NCBI GenBank assembly: GCA_945788655.1
Contig: CALZMV010000052.1
Location: 1 to 8,311, forward strand
DNA: 8,311 nt
Source of the DNA: an uncultured Clostridia bacterium
GTDB lineage: Bacteria > Bacillota > Clostridia > Peptostreptococcales > Anaerovoracaceae
Direction: 5' to 3'
Under the pieces are notes generated by a model. The model did no database searches. It was given only the letters and a program-made list of their open reading frames with translations, and was not told the DNA's origin. The position numbers and the translations under genes were made by a program. Numbering within the stretch: position 1 is the stretch's first letter; the number at the start of each line of letters is the position of its first letter. Positions 1 through 6,890 of this stretch are shown here, piece by piece.

Positions 1-611
1 ATACAGGAAATGTATTCAAAACCTTCCTTCTTCTTAAGTTCTACTAATTCATCAAGAGCTGTAATAATACCCTTTGAGTTATCTTCTTCGTCACACTCTG
101 CTATGGCAATAATGTTACCATCCAGTTCTTCAGGGTGCTCGGAAAAATACTTAATAAGGTACATATGTCCTGCTACACCGGATTTCATGTCTAATGCACC
201 TCTGCCGAAGAGATATTCACCGGATTCTATGTCTGCGATTACTTCGTCTGACAGCTTGAAGGTTTCCTTAAGCTTTTCAGGAAGTTCGTCACACTTGAAG
301 GCATATTCTCTGATTGTTCCAAAGTCATCAACTCCAACTGTATCAAGATGTCCCATGATGATTACGGTTCTGTTGGAGCTACCCTTTGTTCCCTTAACAT
401 AGGCATATGTTGAATGTCTTTCCACAAAGTCGTTCTTTGTCTGGAAGCACTTAACATAATCAGGGTGAGCCTTAAAGTAGTCTAGACTCATATAGTAATC
501 GTAGATATATCTTGCTACTGCTGTTTCGCCGCCGGGTTCCTTGTTTATACTTGGAATTGCAACCATTTCTGTGGTCAGACGTCTTACTTCGTCAAAAGAA
601 TTTAATTTCAT
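1..611 (-). CDS. RocB-like M20 family metallopeptidase, C-terminus cut by window edge
   Basis: Predicted cytoplasmic zinc-dependent M20 hydrolase acting on a peptide or N-acyl amino acid bond. 203 complete codons are visible before the left edge. The frame starts at ATG 611, beginning MKLNSFDEVRRLTTEM, with AAGGAG at 621-626, nine bases upstream. Metal-site motifs seen are GHLDTV (H88), GRGALDMKSG (D141, bridging Asp) and CDEEDNSKG (E175/E176, catalytic base and ligand). The later Asp and His ligands lie outside the window. The motifs and their spacing nearly match those of the 550-residue paralogue at 4003-5655 (H87, D140, E174/E175), so it belongs to the RocB-like branch of M20 and roughly 350 residues are missing. 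No signal peptide. It is the first gene after a consensus sigma-54 promoter and paired palindromes, and lies directly downstream of the sigma-54 activator gene, so it is the most likely target of that regulator. Family assignment is firm; the substrate is unknown. Confidence 0.93.
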   Translation of the reverse strand, partial: MKLNSFDEVRRLTTEMVAIPSINKEPGGETAVARYIYDYYMSLDYFKAHPDYVKCFQTKNDFVERHSTYAYVKGTKGSSNRTVIIMGHLDTVGVDDFGTIREYAFKCDELPEKLKETFKLSDEVIADIESGEYLFGRGALDMKSGVAGHMYLIKYFSEHPEELDGNIIAIAECDEEDNSKGIITALDELVELKKKEGFEYISC

Positions 612-663
612 TTCTTTGTTCTCCTTAACAATTTTTAACTTAACATTATTTACAATGTACCAT

Positions 664-679
664 CGCAAAAACCATGCCA
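664..679 (-). promoter_or_regulatory. Sigma-54 (-24/-12) promoter
   Basis: On the minus strand this reads TGGCATGGTTTTTGCG. It matches the sigma-54 consensus TGGCAYR-N4-TTGCW at every position except the last, with the required ten bases between the invariant GG and GC. The predicted start of transcription is about 653-654, giving a leader of roughly 42 nt before ATG 611. The adjacent upstream gene encodes a sigma-54 enhancer-binding protein, and paired palindromes sit at about -95 and -119, as expected for this promoter class. Confidence 0.88.
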
Positions 680-740
680 TACATGCATGCCTTAATTATC
701 CTGTATATTCAGGCATTTATAATATATGCTAATTGTGAGA

Positions 741-756
741 TGTAAAAAATTTTACA
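741..756 (-). promoter_or_regulatory. Promoter-proximal palindrome, putative upstream activating sequence
   Basis: On the minus strand the 16-mer is TGTAAAATTTTTTACA, an imperfect dyad with TGTAAAA half-sites. It is centred about 95 bp upstream of the predicted sigma-54 transcription start and is nearly identical to a second copy at 765-780. This is the arrangement of enhancer sites bound by Fis-type HTH activators. Assignment to the activator encoded at 807-2168 is inferred from position. Confidence 0.75.
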
Positions 757-764
757 CCATATTA

Positions 765-780
765 TGCAAAAAATTTTACA
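765..780 (-). promoter_or_regulatory. Distal palindrome, putative upstream activating sequence
   Basis: On the minus strand it reads TGTAAAATTTTTTGCA, differing from the 741-756 copy at one base in 16. Both copies are preceded on the minus strand by GG. Centre-to-centre spacing is 24 bp and the centre lies about 119 bp upstream of the predicted start of transcription. Tandem copies of one dyad fit cooperative binding of an AAA+ activator as it assembles into a ring. Confidence 0.75.
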
Positions 781-786
781 CCCACC

Positions 787-793
787 TTTTACA
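787..793 (-). promoter_or_regulatory. Possible third activator half-site
   Basis: A lone TGTAAAA, equal to the half-site of the two palindromes, lies seven bases upstream of the distal copy. No matching second arm is present. It sits 13 bp from the equivalent base of the next site, off the 24-bp spacing, so it may be chance in AT-rich DNA. Confidence 0.3.
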
Positions 794-806
794 TACTATT
801 ATTCTT

Positions 807-2168
807 CTACATTCGCAAAAAGTACTTATAATCGATACCATATTTCTCTATCTTATATTTTAATGCCTGACGAGTTATCTTTAAAGTAGCCGAAGCCTCC
901 GACAAACTCTCGCTGTCTTTTAGTACCTCCTCTATAATATCTTTCTCAAACTCGCCGACAACCTGCGCAAGACCATCGCCAACAAAGTTTTTTGTCTTTA
1001 ATGATCTGTCACAGTTGTAATAGCTGAGATATTCCGGCAGGTCTGCCTTTTTAATAACGGATCCTTCCGCCATATTAAAAGCAGACTCAATGGTGTTCCT
1101 AAGCTCCCTGACATTGCCCGGCCATGAATAATCATTGAAAAAGAACTTTACTGCTCTGTCAATGTCCTTAATTTCACGATTCATCTTCTCATTAAAGTAA
1201 TCAATAAAATGATTGGCTAAAAGAGGAATATCCTCCTTTCGATTTCTAAGAGGCGGTATCCTCATCATTACCACGCTCAGCCTGTAGAAGAGATCCTCTC
1301 TGAGCTTCTTATTGTTAATTGCAGCCCTTGGATCGCTGTTCATTGCAGAAATAATTCTTACGTCCACATCCAGGTACTTTTCACCGCCCACCTTCATGTA
1401 TTGCTGCTCTTCCACCACCTTCAGAAGTTTTGCCTGAAGGTCTATGTTCATGGAATTTATTTCATCTAAGAAAAGCGTTCCGCCATCAGCAAGCTCAAAA
1501 ATTCCTTTTTTATTTTCGGCTCCTGTAAAGCTGCCCTTAACAGTACCGAACAGAATGCTTTCCATCAGCGAATCAGGAATAGCAGCACAGTTCAATGATA
1601 TAAAAGGCTTTCCTCGTCTCCTGCTTGCACTGTGAATAGCTTCCACAAACAGTTCCTTGCCCGTTCCCGATTCACCTGTAACCATTACGGGGGAATCGCT
1701 TTTTGCGACTTTTTGGAGTCTTTCCTTTAGAATGCACATTTCAGGGTTATTTGTGATTATAGAATCCACTGTGCAGAGCTTGCTTTTTGCATTTCCTTTG
1801 TCGTTCTTTGATGTTTTTAAGGTAAGGTTCGATGATACATCAAAGGTGGCTATGGTTTTGCCCTCGTGAACGATAGGGAAAGTACTGGTTTTAATCACAT
1901 AAGCCTTGCCGCTTTGCTCAACGATGAGCTGATTTTCATTGATAACAGGCTTTCCTGACTTCATCACACGCCGGTGAGTACTGTTTTCTTCAGTAAGGTT
2001 GGGATATGCTTCGAATAGATTTCTTCCAGTCACGTCTTTTGTCTTCAGGCATGTTCCGTCATCATCTATCATAGCTGAATACTGGATGATATTATCCTCA
2101 TTCACTATTATCAATGCGTCAACCTTATCATATATTACATTGTATTTGTCGATGTCCTTTATTTTCAT
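807..2168 (-). CDS. Sigma-54-dependent transcriptional activator (PAS, AAA+, Fis-type HTH), RocR-like
   Basis: Enhancer-binding protein of 453 residues that would hydrolyse ATP to open sigma-54 promoters. Domain order: a PAS-type sensor at about 12-115, then a linker, then the AAA+ domain at about 135-365. AAA+ motifs are Walker A GESGTGKE (165-172), the sigma-54 contact loop GSFTGA (212-217, a Ser variant of GAFTGA), Walker B GGTLFLDE (229-236), arginine residues in REDLFYRL (about 290-296) and WPGNVREL (349-356). A Fis-type helix-turn-helix lies at about 420-443. There is no receiver domain, so it probably senses a small molecule through the PAS domain rather than a phosphorelay. Length and layout resemble Bacillus RocR, which controls arginine catabolism with SigL. 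The start ATG 2168 has GGAGG seven bases upstream (2176-2180); an in-frame start at 2192 would lie upstream of this site and is unlikely. It is followed by palindromes and a sigma-54 promoter, its likely target. No terminator is seen after its stop. Family is certain; the effector is unknown. Confidence 0.95.
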   Translation of the reverse strand: MKIKDIDKYNVIYDKVDALIIVNEDNIIQYSAMIDDDGTCLKTKDVTGRNLFEAYPNLTEENSTHRRVMKSGKPVINENQLIVEQSGKAYVIKTSTFPIVHEGKTIATFDVSSNLTLKTSKNDKGNAKSKLCTVDSIITNNPEMCILKERLQKVAKSDSPVMVTGESGTGKELFVEAIHSASRRRGKPFISLNCAAIPDSLMESILFGTVKGSFTGAENKKGIFELADGGTLFLDEINSMNIDLQAKLLKVVEEQQYMKVGGEKYLDVDVRIISAMNSDPRAAINNKKLREDLFYRLSVVMMRIPPLRNRKEDIPLLANHFIDYFNEKMNREIKDIDRAVKFFFNDYSWPGNVRELRNTIESAFNMAEGSVIKKADLPEYLSYYNCDRSLKTKNFVGDGLAQVVGEFEKDIIEEVLKDSESLSEASATLKITRQALKYKIEKYGIDYKYFLRM

Positions 2169-2192
2169 TAGGCATCCTCCAGCGTAAAGCAA

Positions 2193-2217
2193 ACGGCTGC
2201 CGAGATCCAGCAGCCGT
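2193..2217 (-). terminator. Hairpin terminator or leader hairpin between amidohydrolase and activator
   Basis: Minus-strand arms ACGGCTGC and GCAGCCGT form a perfect 8-bp GC-rich stem with a 9-base loop. It is followed by TTGCTTTACG, a poor U-tract. It starts about 15 nt after the amidohydrolase stop codon and ends 12 nt before the GGAGG of the activator gene. It probably ends or reduces transcription from the amidohydrolase gene while allowing some read-through; an effect on activator translation is possible. Confidence 0.6.
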
Positions 2218-2232
2218 CTTTCATCTATTATT

Positions 2233-3879
2233 TTATGCTCTTCTAAATGTCTCTCTGCCTGCCAAATATGTATTCAATGCCTGAATATCTTTGATTTCCT
2301 TGGTTGGGCACTCAAAGATATCTCTGTCGATAACTACCATATCAGCAAACTTGCCAACTTCAATAGTACCCATCAGGTCTTCTTCTCCGTTTGCATATGG
2401 AATGTTCTTTGAGAAGCAGCATACTGCATCGTATACGGAAAGCTTTTCTTCCGGCTGAACGCCGCCTTCAGGATATCCATCAAGGTCAGTTCTTTCTACC
2501 AGCGAGAAAATACCGTTCCATGGTGAGAATATTTCTACAGGGTTGTCTGAACCACCTGTTAACAGCAGTCCAGCATCCATGTATTTCTTCCAAGTGTAGC
2601 TTCTCTTTGCTCTTTCCTCGCCAACTCTGTCCTTAATCCAGTGAAGGTCAGTTAAGAAGAAGGATGGCTGAATATCAAGGACAACAGGAAGTTTTGACAT
2701 TCTGTCGATAAGTTCAGGTGTAGCCATCTGAGCGTGAATCAGTCTGAAAGGCAGTCTTGTTGAGATTTCTCTTTCTGTCATGCCTTCCCTTCTTACTCTG
2801 TCTAAAGTATATTCGATTGATGTCACTACATTGTCAAGGCCCTTATCGCCTATGCAGTGAATTGCAGGCTGAAGACCCATCATATATCCTGTATATACTC
2901 TTTCATTAAGGTCTTCCTGGCTGATAACTAAAATGCCATCTGTTGTTGGATCGTCATCATATGGTTCATAAAGCTTTGCTGATCTTGAACCTAAGGAACC
3001 GTCGCAGAAAATCTTAAAGGTACCGAACTGTGCTGCTCTGTAAGGATCTTCTCTTTCTGCCTTTGTTACAAATGGCTTATTATACAGTTCATCGAGGCAT
3101 ACAGTCATTCTTACAGGAAGTTCTCCCTTTCTGTTAAGCTCAATGTAGTCGTTGATGTCTTCTGTGTATTTCCAGATTTCTGCAGCATATGTATGAATCA
3201 TTGTCAAACCGTACTGAGCTGCCATTTCGAAGCCCTGCTTCATATATTTTGATTTATTTTCAGGAATAAGGAATGGGTCCGGGATTAATTCATCATAAAT
3301 CTTTGAAGCCTGTTCTCTGAATATGCCATTAGGCATTCCATCTTTATCAAGTTCAACAGTTCCGCCTGTACCAAATTCATATCCTTTTCCGATATTTGCT
3401 TTTTCAAGAGCCATTGTGTTGGCTACTGCTGTATGAAGGCAAACTCTCTTAATTACGATTGGATGCTTTGTACTTGCCTTATCTAAGTCTTCTTTTGTTG
3501 GAAGGGTGTCTTCGCAGTCTTCCCATTTGGACTGGTCGAAGTTTGAACCCTTAATCCATTCACCTTCAGGTGTCTCTGCTGCTTTGTCAGCAAGTCTCTT
3601 TATTGCCTCTGCTTTACTCTTAGCACCGCCAAGGTCAACTGTAGTAAATGTCTGGCAGAAAGCAAAGAAATGCATGTGGGAGTCTCCCATTCCCGGAAGA
3701 ACTGTCTTTCCTTCTAAGTCAATGACTTCTTCTGCTTCGTATTTTGCAAGAGCTTCTTCATTTGTGCCAACATATGCAAACTTGCCGTCTTTTACAACGA
3801 TTGCTTCCTTGCATACGCCCTCTGCTTCAAGGGTATAAGCCTTTGCATTGATAAAAATCTTTTGCGCCGAAATTTTCAT
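2233..3879 (-). CDS. Metal-dependent amidohydrolase, YtcJ-like (amidohydrolase family 3)
   Basis: Predicted cytoplasmic TIM-barrel amidohydrolase of 548 residues, the usual length for the YtcJ-like group, which hydrolyses amide or ring C-N bonds in largely uncharacterised substrates. A small N-terminal beta-sandwich segment (about 1-60) leads into the metal motif GDSHMH (H68, H70). K289 in TFKIFCDGSLGSRSA is in the position of the metal-bridging lysine. Later ligand candidates are H341 (AIHCIGDKG), H382 (LIHAQMAT) and D445 (GGSDNPVE). The C-terminal VGKFADMVVIDRD motif rebuilds the sandwich domain. All expected active-site residues are present, so the gene looks intact. ATG 3879 has a strong GGGAGGAG six bases upstream (3886-3893). 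It lies 123 bp after the M20 gene triplet, separated by a strong hairpin, and has a possible promoter of its own. It probably shares a substrate pathway with the M20 enzymes, but that is inferred from position. The substrate is unknown. Confidence 0.93.
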   Translation of the reverse strand: MKISAQKIFINAKAYTLEAEGVCKEAIVVKDGKFAYVGTNEEALAKYEAEEVIDLEGKTVLPGMGDSHMHFFAFCQTFTTVDLGGAKSKAEAIKRLADKAAETPEGEWIKGSNFDQSKWEDCEDTLPTKEDLDKASTKHPIVIKRVCLHTAVANTMALEKANIGKGYEFGTGGTVELDKDGMPNGIFREQASKIYDELIPDPFLIPENKSKYMKQGFEMAAQYGLTMIHTYAAEIWKYTEDINDYIELNRKGELPVRMTVCLDELYNKPFVTKAEREDPYRAAQFGTFKIFCDGSLGSRSAKLYEPYDDDPTTDGILVISQEDLNERVYTGYMMGLQPAIHCIGDKGLDNVVTSIEYTLDRVRREGMTEREISTRLPFRLIHAQMATPELIDRMSKLPVVLDIQPSFFLTDLHWIKDRVGEERAKRSYTWKKYMDAGLLLTGGSDNPVEIFSPWNGIFSLVERTDLDGYPEGGVQPEEKLSVYDAVCCFSKNIPYANGEEDLMGTIEVGKFADMVVIDRDIFECPTKEIKDIQALNTYLAGRETFRRA

Positions 3880-3910
3880 CTAAATCTCCTCCCAAAATGT
3901 TTAATAATTT

Positions 3911-3967
3911 AAAAATATCCCGTCACGCTTCCAAGATGCCGCGAAGCACCCTGGAAACTTGATCGGG
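3911..3967 (-). terminator. Strong intrinsic terminator after the M20 operon
   Basis: On the minus strand, bases 3958-3946 pair with 3939-3927 in a continuous 13-bp stem (two or three G-U pairs) closed by a 6-base loop, TTCGCG. Below it a mismatch, three more pairs, a bulged A and a CCCG/CGGG clamp (3964-3967 with 3919-3922) extend the stem. It is followed by ATATTTTT (3918-3911). This is a good Rho-independent terminator for the transcript of the three upstream M20 genes. It lies within the 123-bp gap before the amidohydrolase. Confidence 0.82.
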
Positions 3968-3984
3968 GAATAAAATCAATGTCG

Positions 3985-3990
3985 ATTATA
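3985..3990 (-). promoter_or_regulatory. Candidate -10 element upstream of the amidohydrolase
   Basis: A perfect TATAAT on the minus strand lies 12 bp past the stop codon of the upstream M20 gene. The best -35 at 18-bp spacing (4009-4014) is TTAGAA, a weak match, and there is no extended -10 TG. If active, transcription would begin just before the hairpin at 3911-3967, placing that hairpin in the amidohydrolase leader. AT-rich DNA yields such hexamers by chance. Confidence 0.35.
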
Positions 3991-4002
3991 TCTCAGCAAT
4001 GA

Positions 4003-5655
4003 TTAGTGTTCTAAGATATACATCATAGTCTTGTAAAGAATTTCCGGTAATACTTCATAAGTATATCCCATTTCAACTCTTTCAGTGAACTGGTGAGCAT
4101 CCTTACCGTATGAACCTATGTCAGCTACAGGTAAATCTAATTCCTGCATTTCTTCTAATGGAAGGTCATAGATTGTACCGAAACCAGGCATGTTTGTCTT
4201 AAGAGCTTCGATAGCTTCAGCTTCCTTAGGTGCTGCAGCGTAGCTTAAGTCGGAGATGCATGGTAAGAATAACTTCTGAACTAATGGATATTCAGATTCA
4301 GTTGTTGATACTGCCTGATTAACAGCATCTAATAATACCTTTTCTTCAGGTCTTGATCCTTCTACATAGATGTGTGGGTAGTAAGGAGGAGTTAAGTATA
4401 CGATAAGAACAGGGTTCTTGTCAGACCATAAGGAGTGAACGTATTCAACAATCTTCATAGCCTGGTCACGAACATCGTATCTTGGATCCTTAGCAACTTC
4501 TTCTGCATAAGCCTTAACCATTTCATCTAATTCAGGACCTACTTCTGCTTTAACAGCAGCATATAACTGATCATAGCTTACAGTTCTTTCTACCCATGGA
4601 AGTTTAACGAATTCTCTTCCAACAAGTCCGCAGAACTTTTCGTATCTTTCATTTAATGTGTCGATAACGTTCTGGAAGCATTCAGCACCAGCCTTCATCA
4701 TCTTTTCCATTACCTGAGCAGGAGTGCTGCAGTGAGTAGCGTAGTTGAAGAATAAGATAGCCTTTGAAGCAATCTGAACTGAATATTCAGGCTTTAAGTC
4801 TCTCTGCTTTAATGTGATAGGTGGAAGTGTAACTTCGCCTGCAACTACATCGGAGAATTCAGTATTTAAGTTAACTCTTCTTGTAATTTCAGCAGCAATC
4901 TGGTTAGGGTCAAGTCCGCTGAATGATTCACCTACGTGAGATTCCTTACCAACAACAAAGAATGTAGGCATTAGCTTACCAACTGTACCGATGTACTGGT
5001 AAACATTAGGGTCTCCTGGATAAGCAGGTGCAATGTAGTCTGGGTCAAGCATAGCTCTGTAGTCGTATCCGAATTCTCTCTTTAATCTGATTAATTCAGG
5101 AACGAATGCAAGCATACCTTTTGAGTTACCTTCTTCGTCGCATACTGCTGCAAAGATGATATTTCCTTCAAAGTTTTCGATATCCTTTGAAATGTATTCC
5201 ATGATAGCCATTACGTTAGCATCACCGGACTTCATGTCAAAGATACCTCTGCCGAATATGTACTTGCCGGAAGCGATATCTGCCTTAACTTCATCAGTTA
5301 AAGAAGAAACCTTCTTTAATTCTTCAAGCAATTCGTCTGGCTTTGTAGCTAAATGAGATAATTTACCATAGTCAGAAATACCTACTGTGTCAGTATGTCC
5401 GATAAATACTACAGTCTTGTCACTTGGAGCCTTTTCGCCATTAAGGATAGCGATTACTACTTTTCTGTTCCATGGGTCATTCTTTACAGGAATTGTGTAA
5501 AGCTTTTCAGGATGCTTTTTGTAGTAATCCATTCTAGCCATGATTTCATACACTTTATCGCTCATAGGAACTTCATCTGCAGTTTCAACTATTGACTGCT
5601 GTCCTACAAGCTCTAAAGCTATTTCCTTAATTCTCTTGCTTAGTTCAGTGTTCAT
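4003..5655 (-). CDS. RocB-like M20 family metallopeptidase, complete
   Basis: Complete 550-residue enzyme of the RocB-like branch of M20, longer than ordinary M20 peptidases (about 400) because of added C-terminal sequence. Predicted to cleave an amide bond using two zinc ions in the cytoplasm. Ligand motifs in order: GHTDTV (H87), GRGIFDMKSG (D140), CDEEGNSKG (E174/E175), AMLDPDYI (D204) and GKDAHQFTERV (H521). The lid segment has GKESHVGES (H240). The C-terminal half carries LTPPYYPHIY (421-430) and CISDLSYAA (466-474), both echoed in the paralogue at the right edge. ATG 5655 is chosen because AGGAGG sits nine bases upstream; a GTG at 5676 would put that site inside the gene. The gap from the ArgE/DapE-like gene is 13 nt, and a strong terminator follows, so it is the last gene of the operon. 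In Bacillus, RocB belongs to the arginine-catabolic rocABC operon but its exact reaction is unsettled. The substrate here is unknown. Confidence 0.95.
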   Translation of the reverse strand: MNTELSKRIKEIALELVGQQSIVETADEVPMSDKVYEIMARMDYYKKHPEKLYTIPVKNDPWNRKVVIAILNGEKAPSDKTVVFIGHTDTVGISDYGKLSHLATKPDELLEELKKVSSLTDEVKADIASGKYIFGRGIFDMKSGDANVMAIMEYISKDIENFEGNIIFAAVCDEEGNSKGMLAFVPELIRLKREFGYDYRAMLDPDYIAPAYPGDPNVYQYIGTVGKLMPTFFVVGKESHVGESFSGLDPNQIAAEITRRVNLNTEFSDVVAGEVTLPPITLKQRDLKPEYSVQIASKAILFFNYATHCSTPAQVMEKMMKAGAECFQNVIDTLNERYEKFCGLVGREFVKLPWVERTVSYDQLYAAVKAEVGPELDEMVKAYAEEVAKDPRYDVRDQAMKIVEYVHSLWSDKNPVLIVYLTPPYYPHIYVEGSRPEEKVLLDAVNQAVSTTESEYPLVQKLFLPCISDLSYAAAPKEAEAIEALKTNMPGFGTIYDLPLEEMQELDLPVADIGSYGKDAHQFTERVEMGYTYEVLPEILYKTMMYILEH

Positions 5656-5664
5656 GTGTGTTGT

Positions 5665-5670
5665 CCTCCT
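5665..5670 (-). promoter_or_regulatory. Ribosome binding site overlapping the upstream stop codon
   Basis: A perfect AGGAGG lies nine bases before ATG 5655, and its first two bases are part of the TAG stop (5669-5671) of the preceding M20 gene. It fixes the start of the downstream gene and implies that a ribosome ending one gene sits on the initiation site of the next, a sign of coupled translation. Confidence 0.85.
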
Positions 5671-6886
5671 AATCACTTAATACATCTGATACAAACTCGC
5701 TTATAATATCGGCCACTTCAACAGCAGATCCTAACTCAACCCTTTCATCACTGCTATGGAAGTTATCGCCGTCAGCGCCTAACAAAACTGTTGGAATTTG
5801 CAGCTTACCACCTATGTGATTAAAATCTCCGATGCTCTGGAAATAAGCCCTGTTTGCAGGCTTATGGCAAACACTTTCTATTGTTTCTTCCAGTTTATGC
5901 AGAATCGGATTATCCTCATCGATGCAGTATGCGTCAAATCCACCGTCAAAGCCTTCGGCAGGAGACTGGCGGAAGGTAACTTCAACCTTTGATCTCACAT
6001 TGGCTGCCTCAATTGCCTTGTTTACGCGTTCCCTGATTGTATCCTGAGTTTCTCCTCTGACAGTATGGTGGAAAATCTCAACTTCTGCATAATCAGGTAC
6101 GCTGCATGCCGCTCCGCCGCCATTCATACGAATTACGCACGGAGTTGATGAACCCAGCTTATCATCCTGTTTTAAAGGAATCTTTTCCAGTTCTGAAACT
6201 ATAGCTGCTGCATCAACCATGGCATTGATACCAAGTTCAGGAGTTGCCGCATGAGCAGACTTGCCGTGAACCTTTACAGTATAATTGTAGCCACCTCTTG
6301 CGCCTAGGCATACACATGGGTGCTGGACTTTTGTAAATCCCGAAGAAGGCTCCGCAATAATTGCAAAATCAGCCTCCTCGGCAATATTATGTATTTTATC
6401 ATTAATTATATATACTGTTCCAAGTCCGTAAGGACCCTCTTCATCTGAAACCAGATGATAGATAAGCTTACCTTTGAACTTGCCTGTCTTATATTTTTCT
6501 TTGGCAAATTTTTCAAGTGCCAGCATTATTGCTGCACATCCTGCTTTCATGTCCAGTGTACCTACACCGTACATATAGTCCCCTTCAACAACACCTTCAA
6601 AGGGCGGTTTAGTCCATCCGTTGCACACTGATACAGTGTCAAGATGGCCTCCCAGATAAATTACAGGACCGGGTTTACCGCTATCCATAATGCCAACTAC
6701 ATTTTTGCCGTTGAATTTTGTTTCTTTAGGTTCATAAAATGTATGAATCTCAGCAGGGATATCTCTTTCGGCCATCCACTTGTTTACGAATTTCATTACA
6801 CCATCTTCATGAAAATATGGACTTTCTATTTCAACAAGCTGGCGTAAAAGATTTATAAAGCTTTCTCTAGATATGCCTCTTTCCAT
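5669..6886 (-). CDS. ArgE/DapE-like M20 deacylase or dipeptidase
   Basis: Complete 405-residue M20 metallohydrolase of the size typical for the ArgE/DapE/CPG2 group, whose members remove acyl groups from amino acids or split dipeptides. Ligands visible: GGHLDTV (H81), GTLDMKAG (D112), VSDEEGP (E149/E150), IAEPSSG (E179) and NFHSSDE (H377). The dimerisation lid contains GKSAHAATPELGINA (H212), the usual substrate-contact His. No signal peptide. ATG 6886 is preferred because MERGISRESF begins the normal M20 N-terminus and it lies only 4 nt after the preceding stop. A longer start at 6940 would overlap that gene by 50 bp and add 18 residues with no family match. A GGGGG at 6897-6901 is a modest ribosome binding site ten bases upstream. 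It differs from its three RocB-like neighbours in length and in using Glu rather than Asp as the fourth ligand. The substrate among acyl-amino acids, dipeptides or succinyl-diaminopimelate cannot be decided; no lysine or arginine biosynthesis gene is nearby. Confidence 0.94.
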   Translation of the reverse strand: MERGISRESFINLLRQLVEIESPYFHEDGVMKFVNKWMAERDIPAEIHTFYEPKETKFNGKNVVGIMDSGKPGPVIYLGGHLDTVSVCNGWTKPPFEGVVEGDYMYGVGTLDMKAGCAAIMLALEKFAKEKYKTGKFKGKLIYHLVSDEEGPYGLGTVYIINDKIHNIAEEADFAIIAEPSSGFTKVQHPCVCLGARGGYNYTVKVHGKSAHAATPELGINAMVDAAAIVSELEKIPLKQDDKLGSSTPCVIRMNGGGAACSVPDYAEVEIFHHTVRGETQDTIRERVNKAIEAANVRSKVEVTFRQSPAEGFDGGFDAYCIDEDNPILHKLEETIESVCHKPANRAYFQSIGDFNHIGGKLQIPTVLLGADGDNFHSSDERVELGSAVEVADIISEFVSDVLSD

Positions 6887-6890
6887 TATA

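Noticed and set aside
10..732. Plus-strand open frames of 130 and 63 residues near the left end
   Set aside because: They overlap the minus-strand RocB-like gene and its promoter region. The minus frame has clear M20 metal motifs and a ribosome binding site, while the plus products are Ser/Leu-rich antisense shadows.
741..780. Twin palindromes as a CRISPR-like or mobile-element repeat
   Set aside because: Only two copies with an 8-bp spacer, no target duplication or transposase, and placement at enhancer distance from a sigma-54 promoter explains them better.
2169..2192. Longer start for the activator at 2192
   Set aside because: It would place the GGAGG at 2176-2180 within the coding sequence and add eight residues of no family character; ATG 2168 is correctly spaced from that site.
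2188..2202. Sigma-54-like CGGCAGCCGTTTGCT upstream of the activator
   Set aside because: The spacing between GG and GC is nine bases rather than ten and the segment is one arm of the hairpin, so it is likely chance.
3991..4008. TTGCT-containing sequence upstream of the amidohydrolase as a second sigma-54 promoter
   Set aside because: There is no GG at the -24 position, which is essential.
5656..5676. GTG start at 5676 for the complete RocB-like gene
   Set aside because: It would encode the AGGAGG as protein and overlap the preceding gene. ATG 5655 is ideally spaced.
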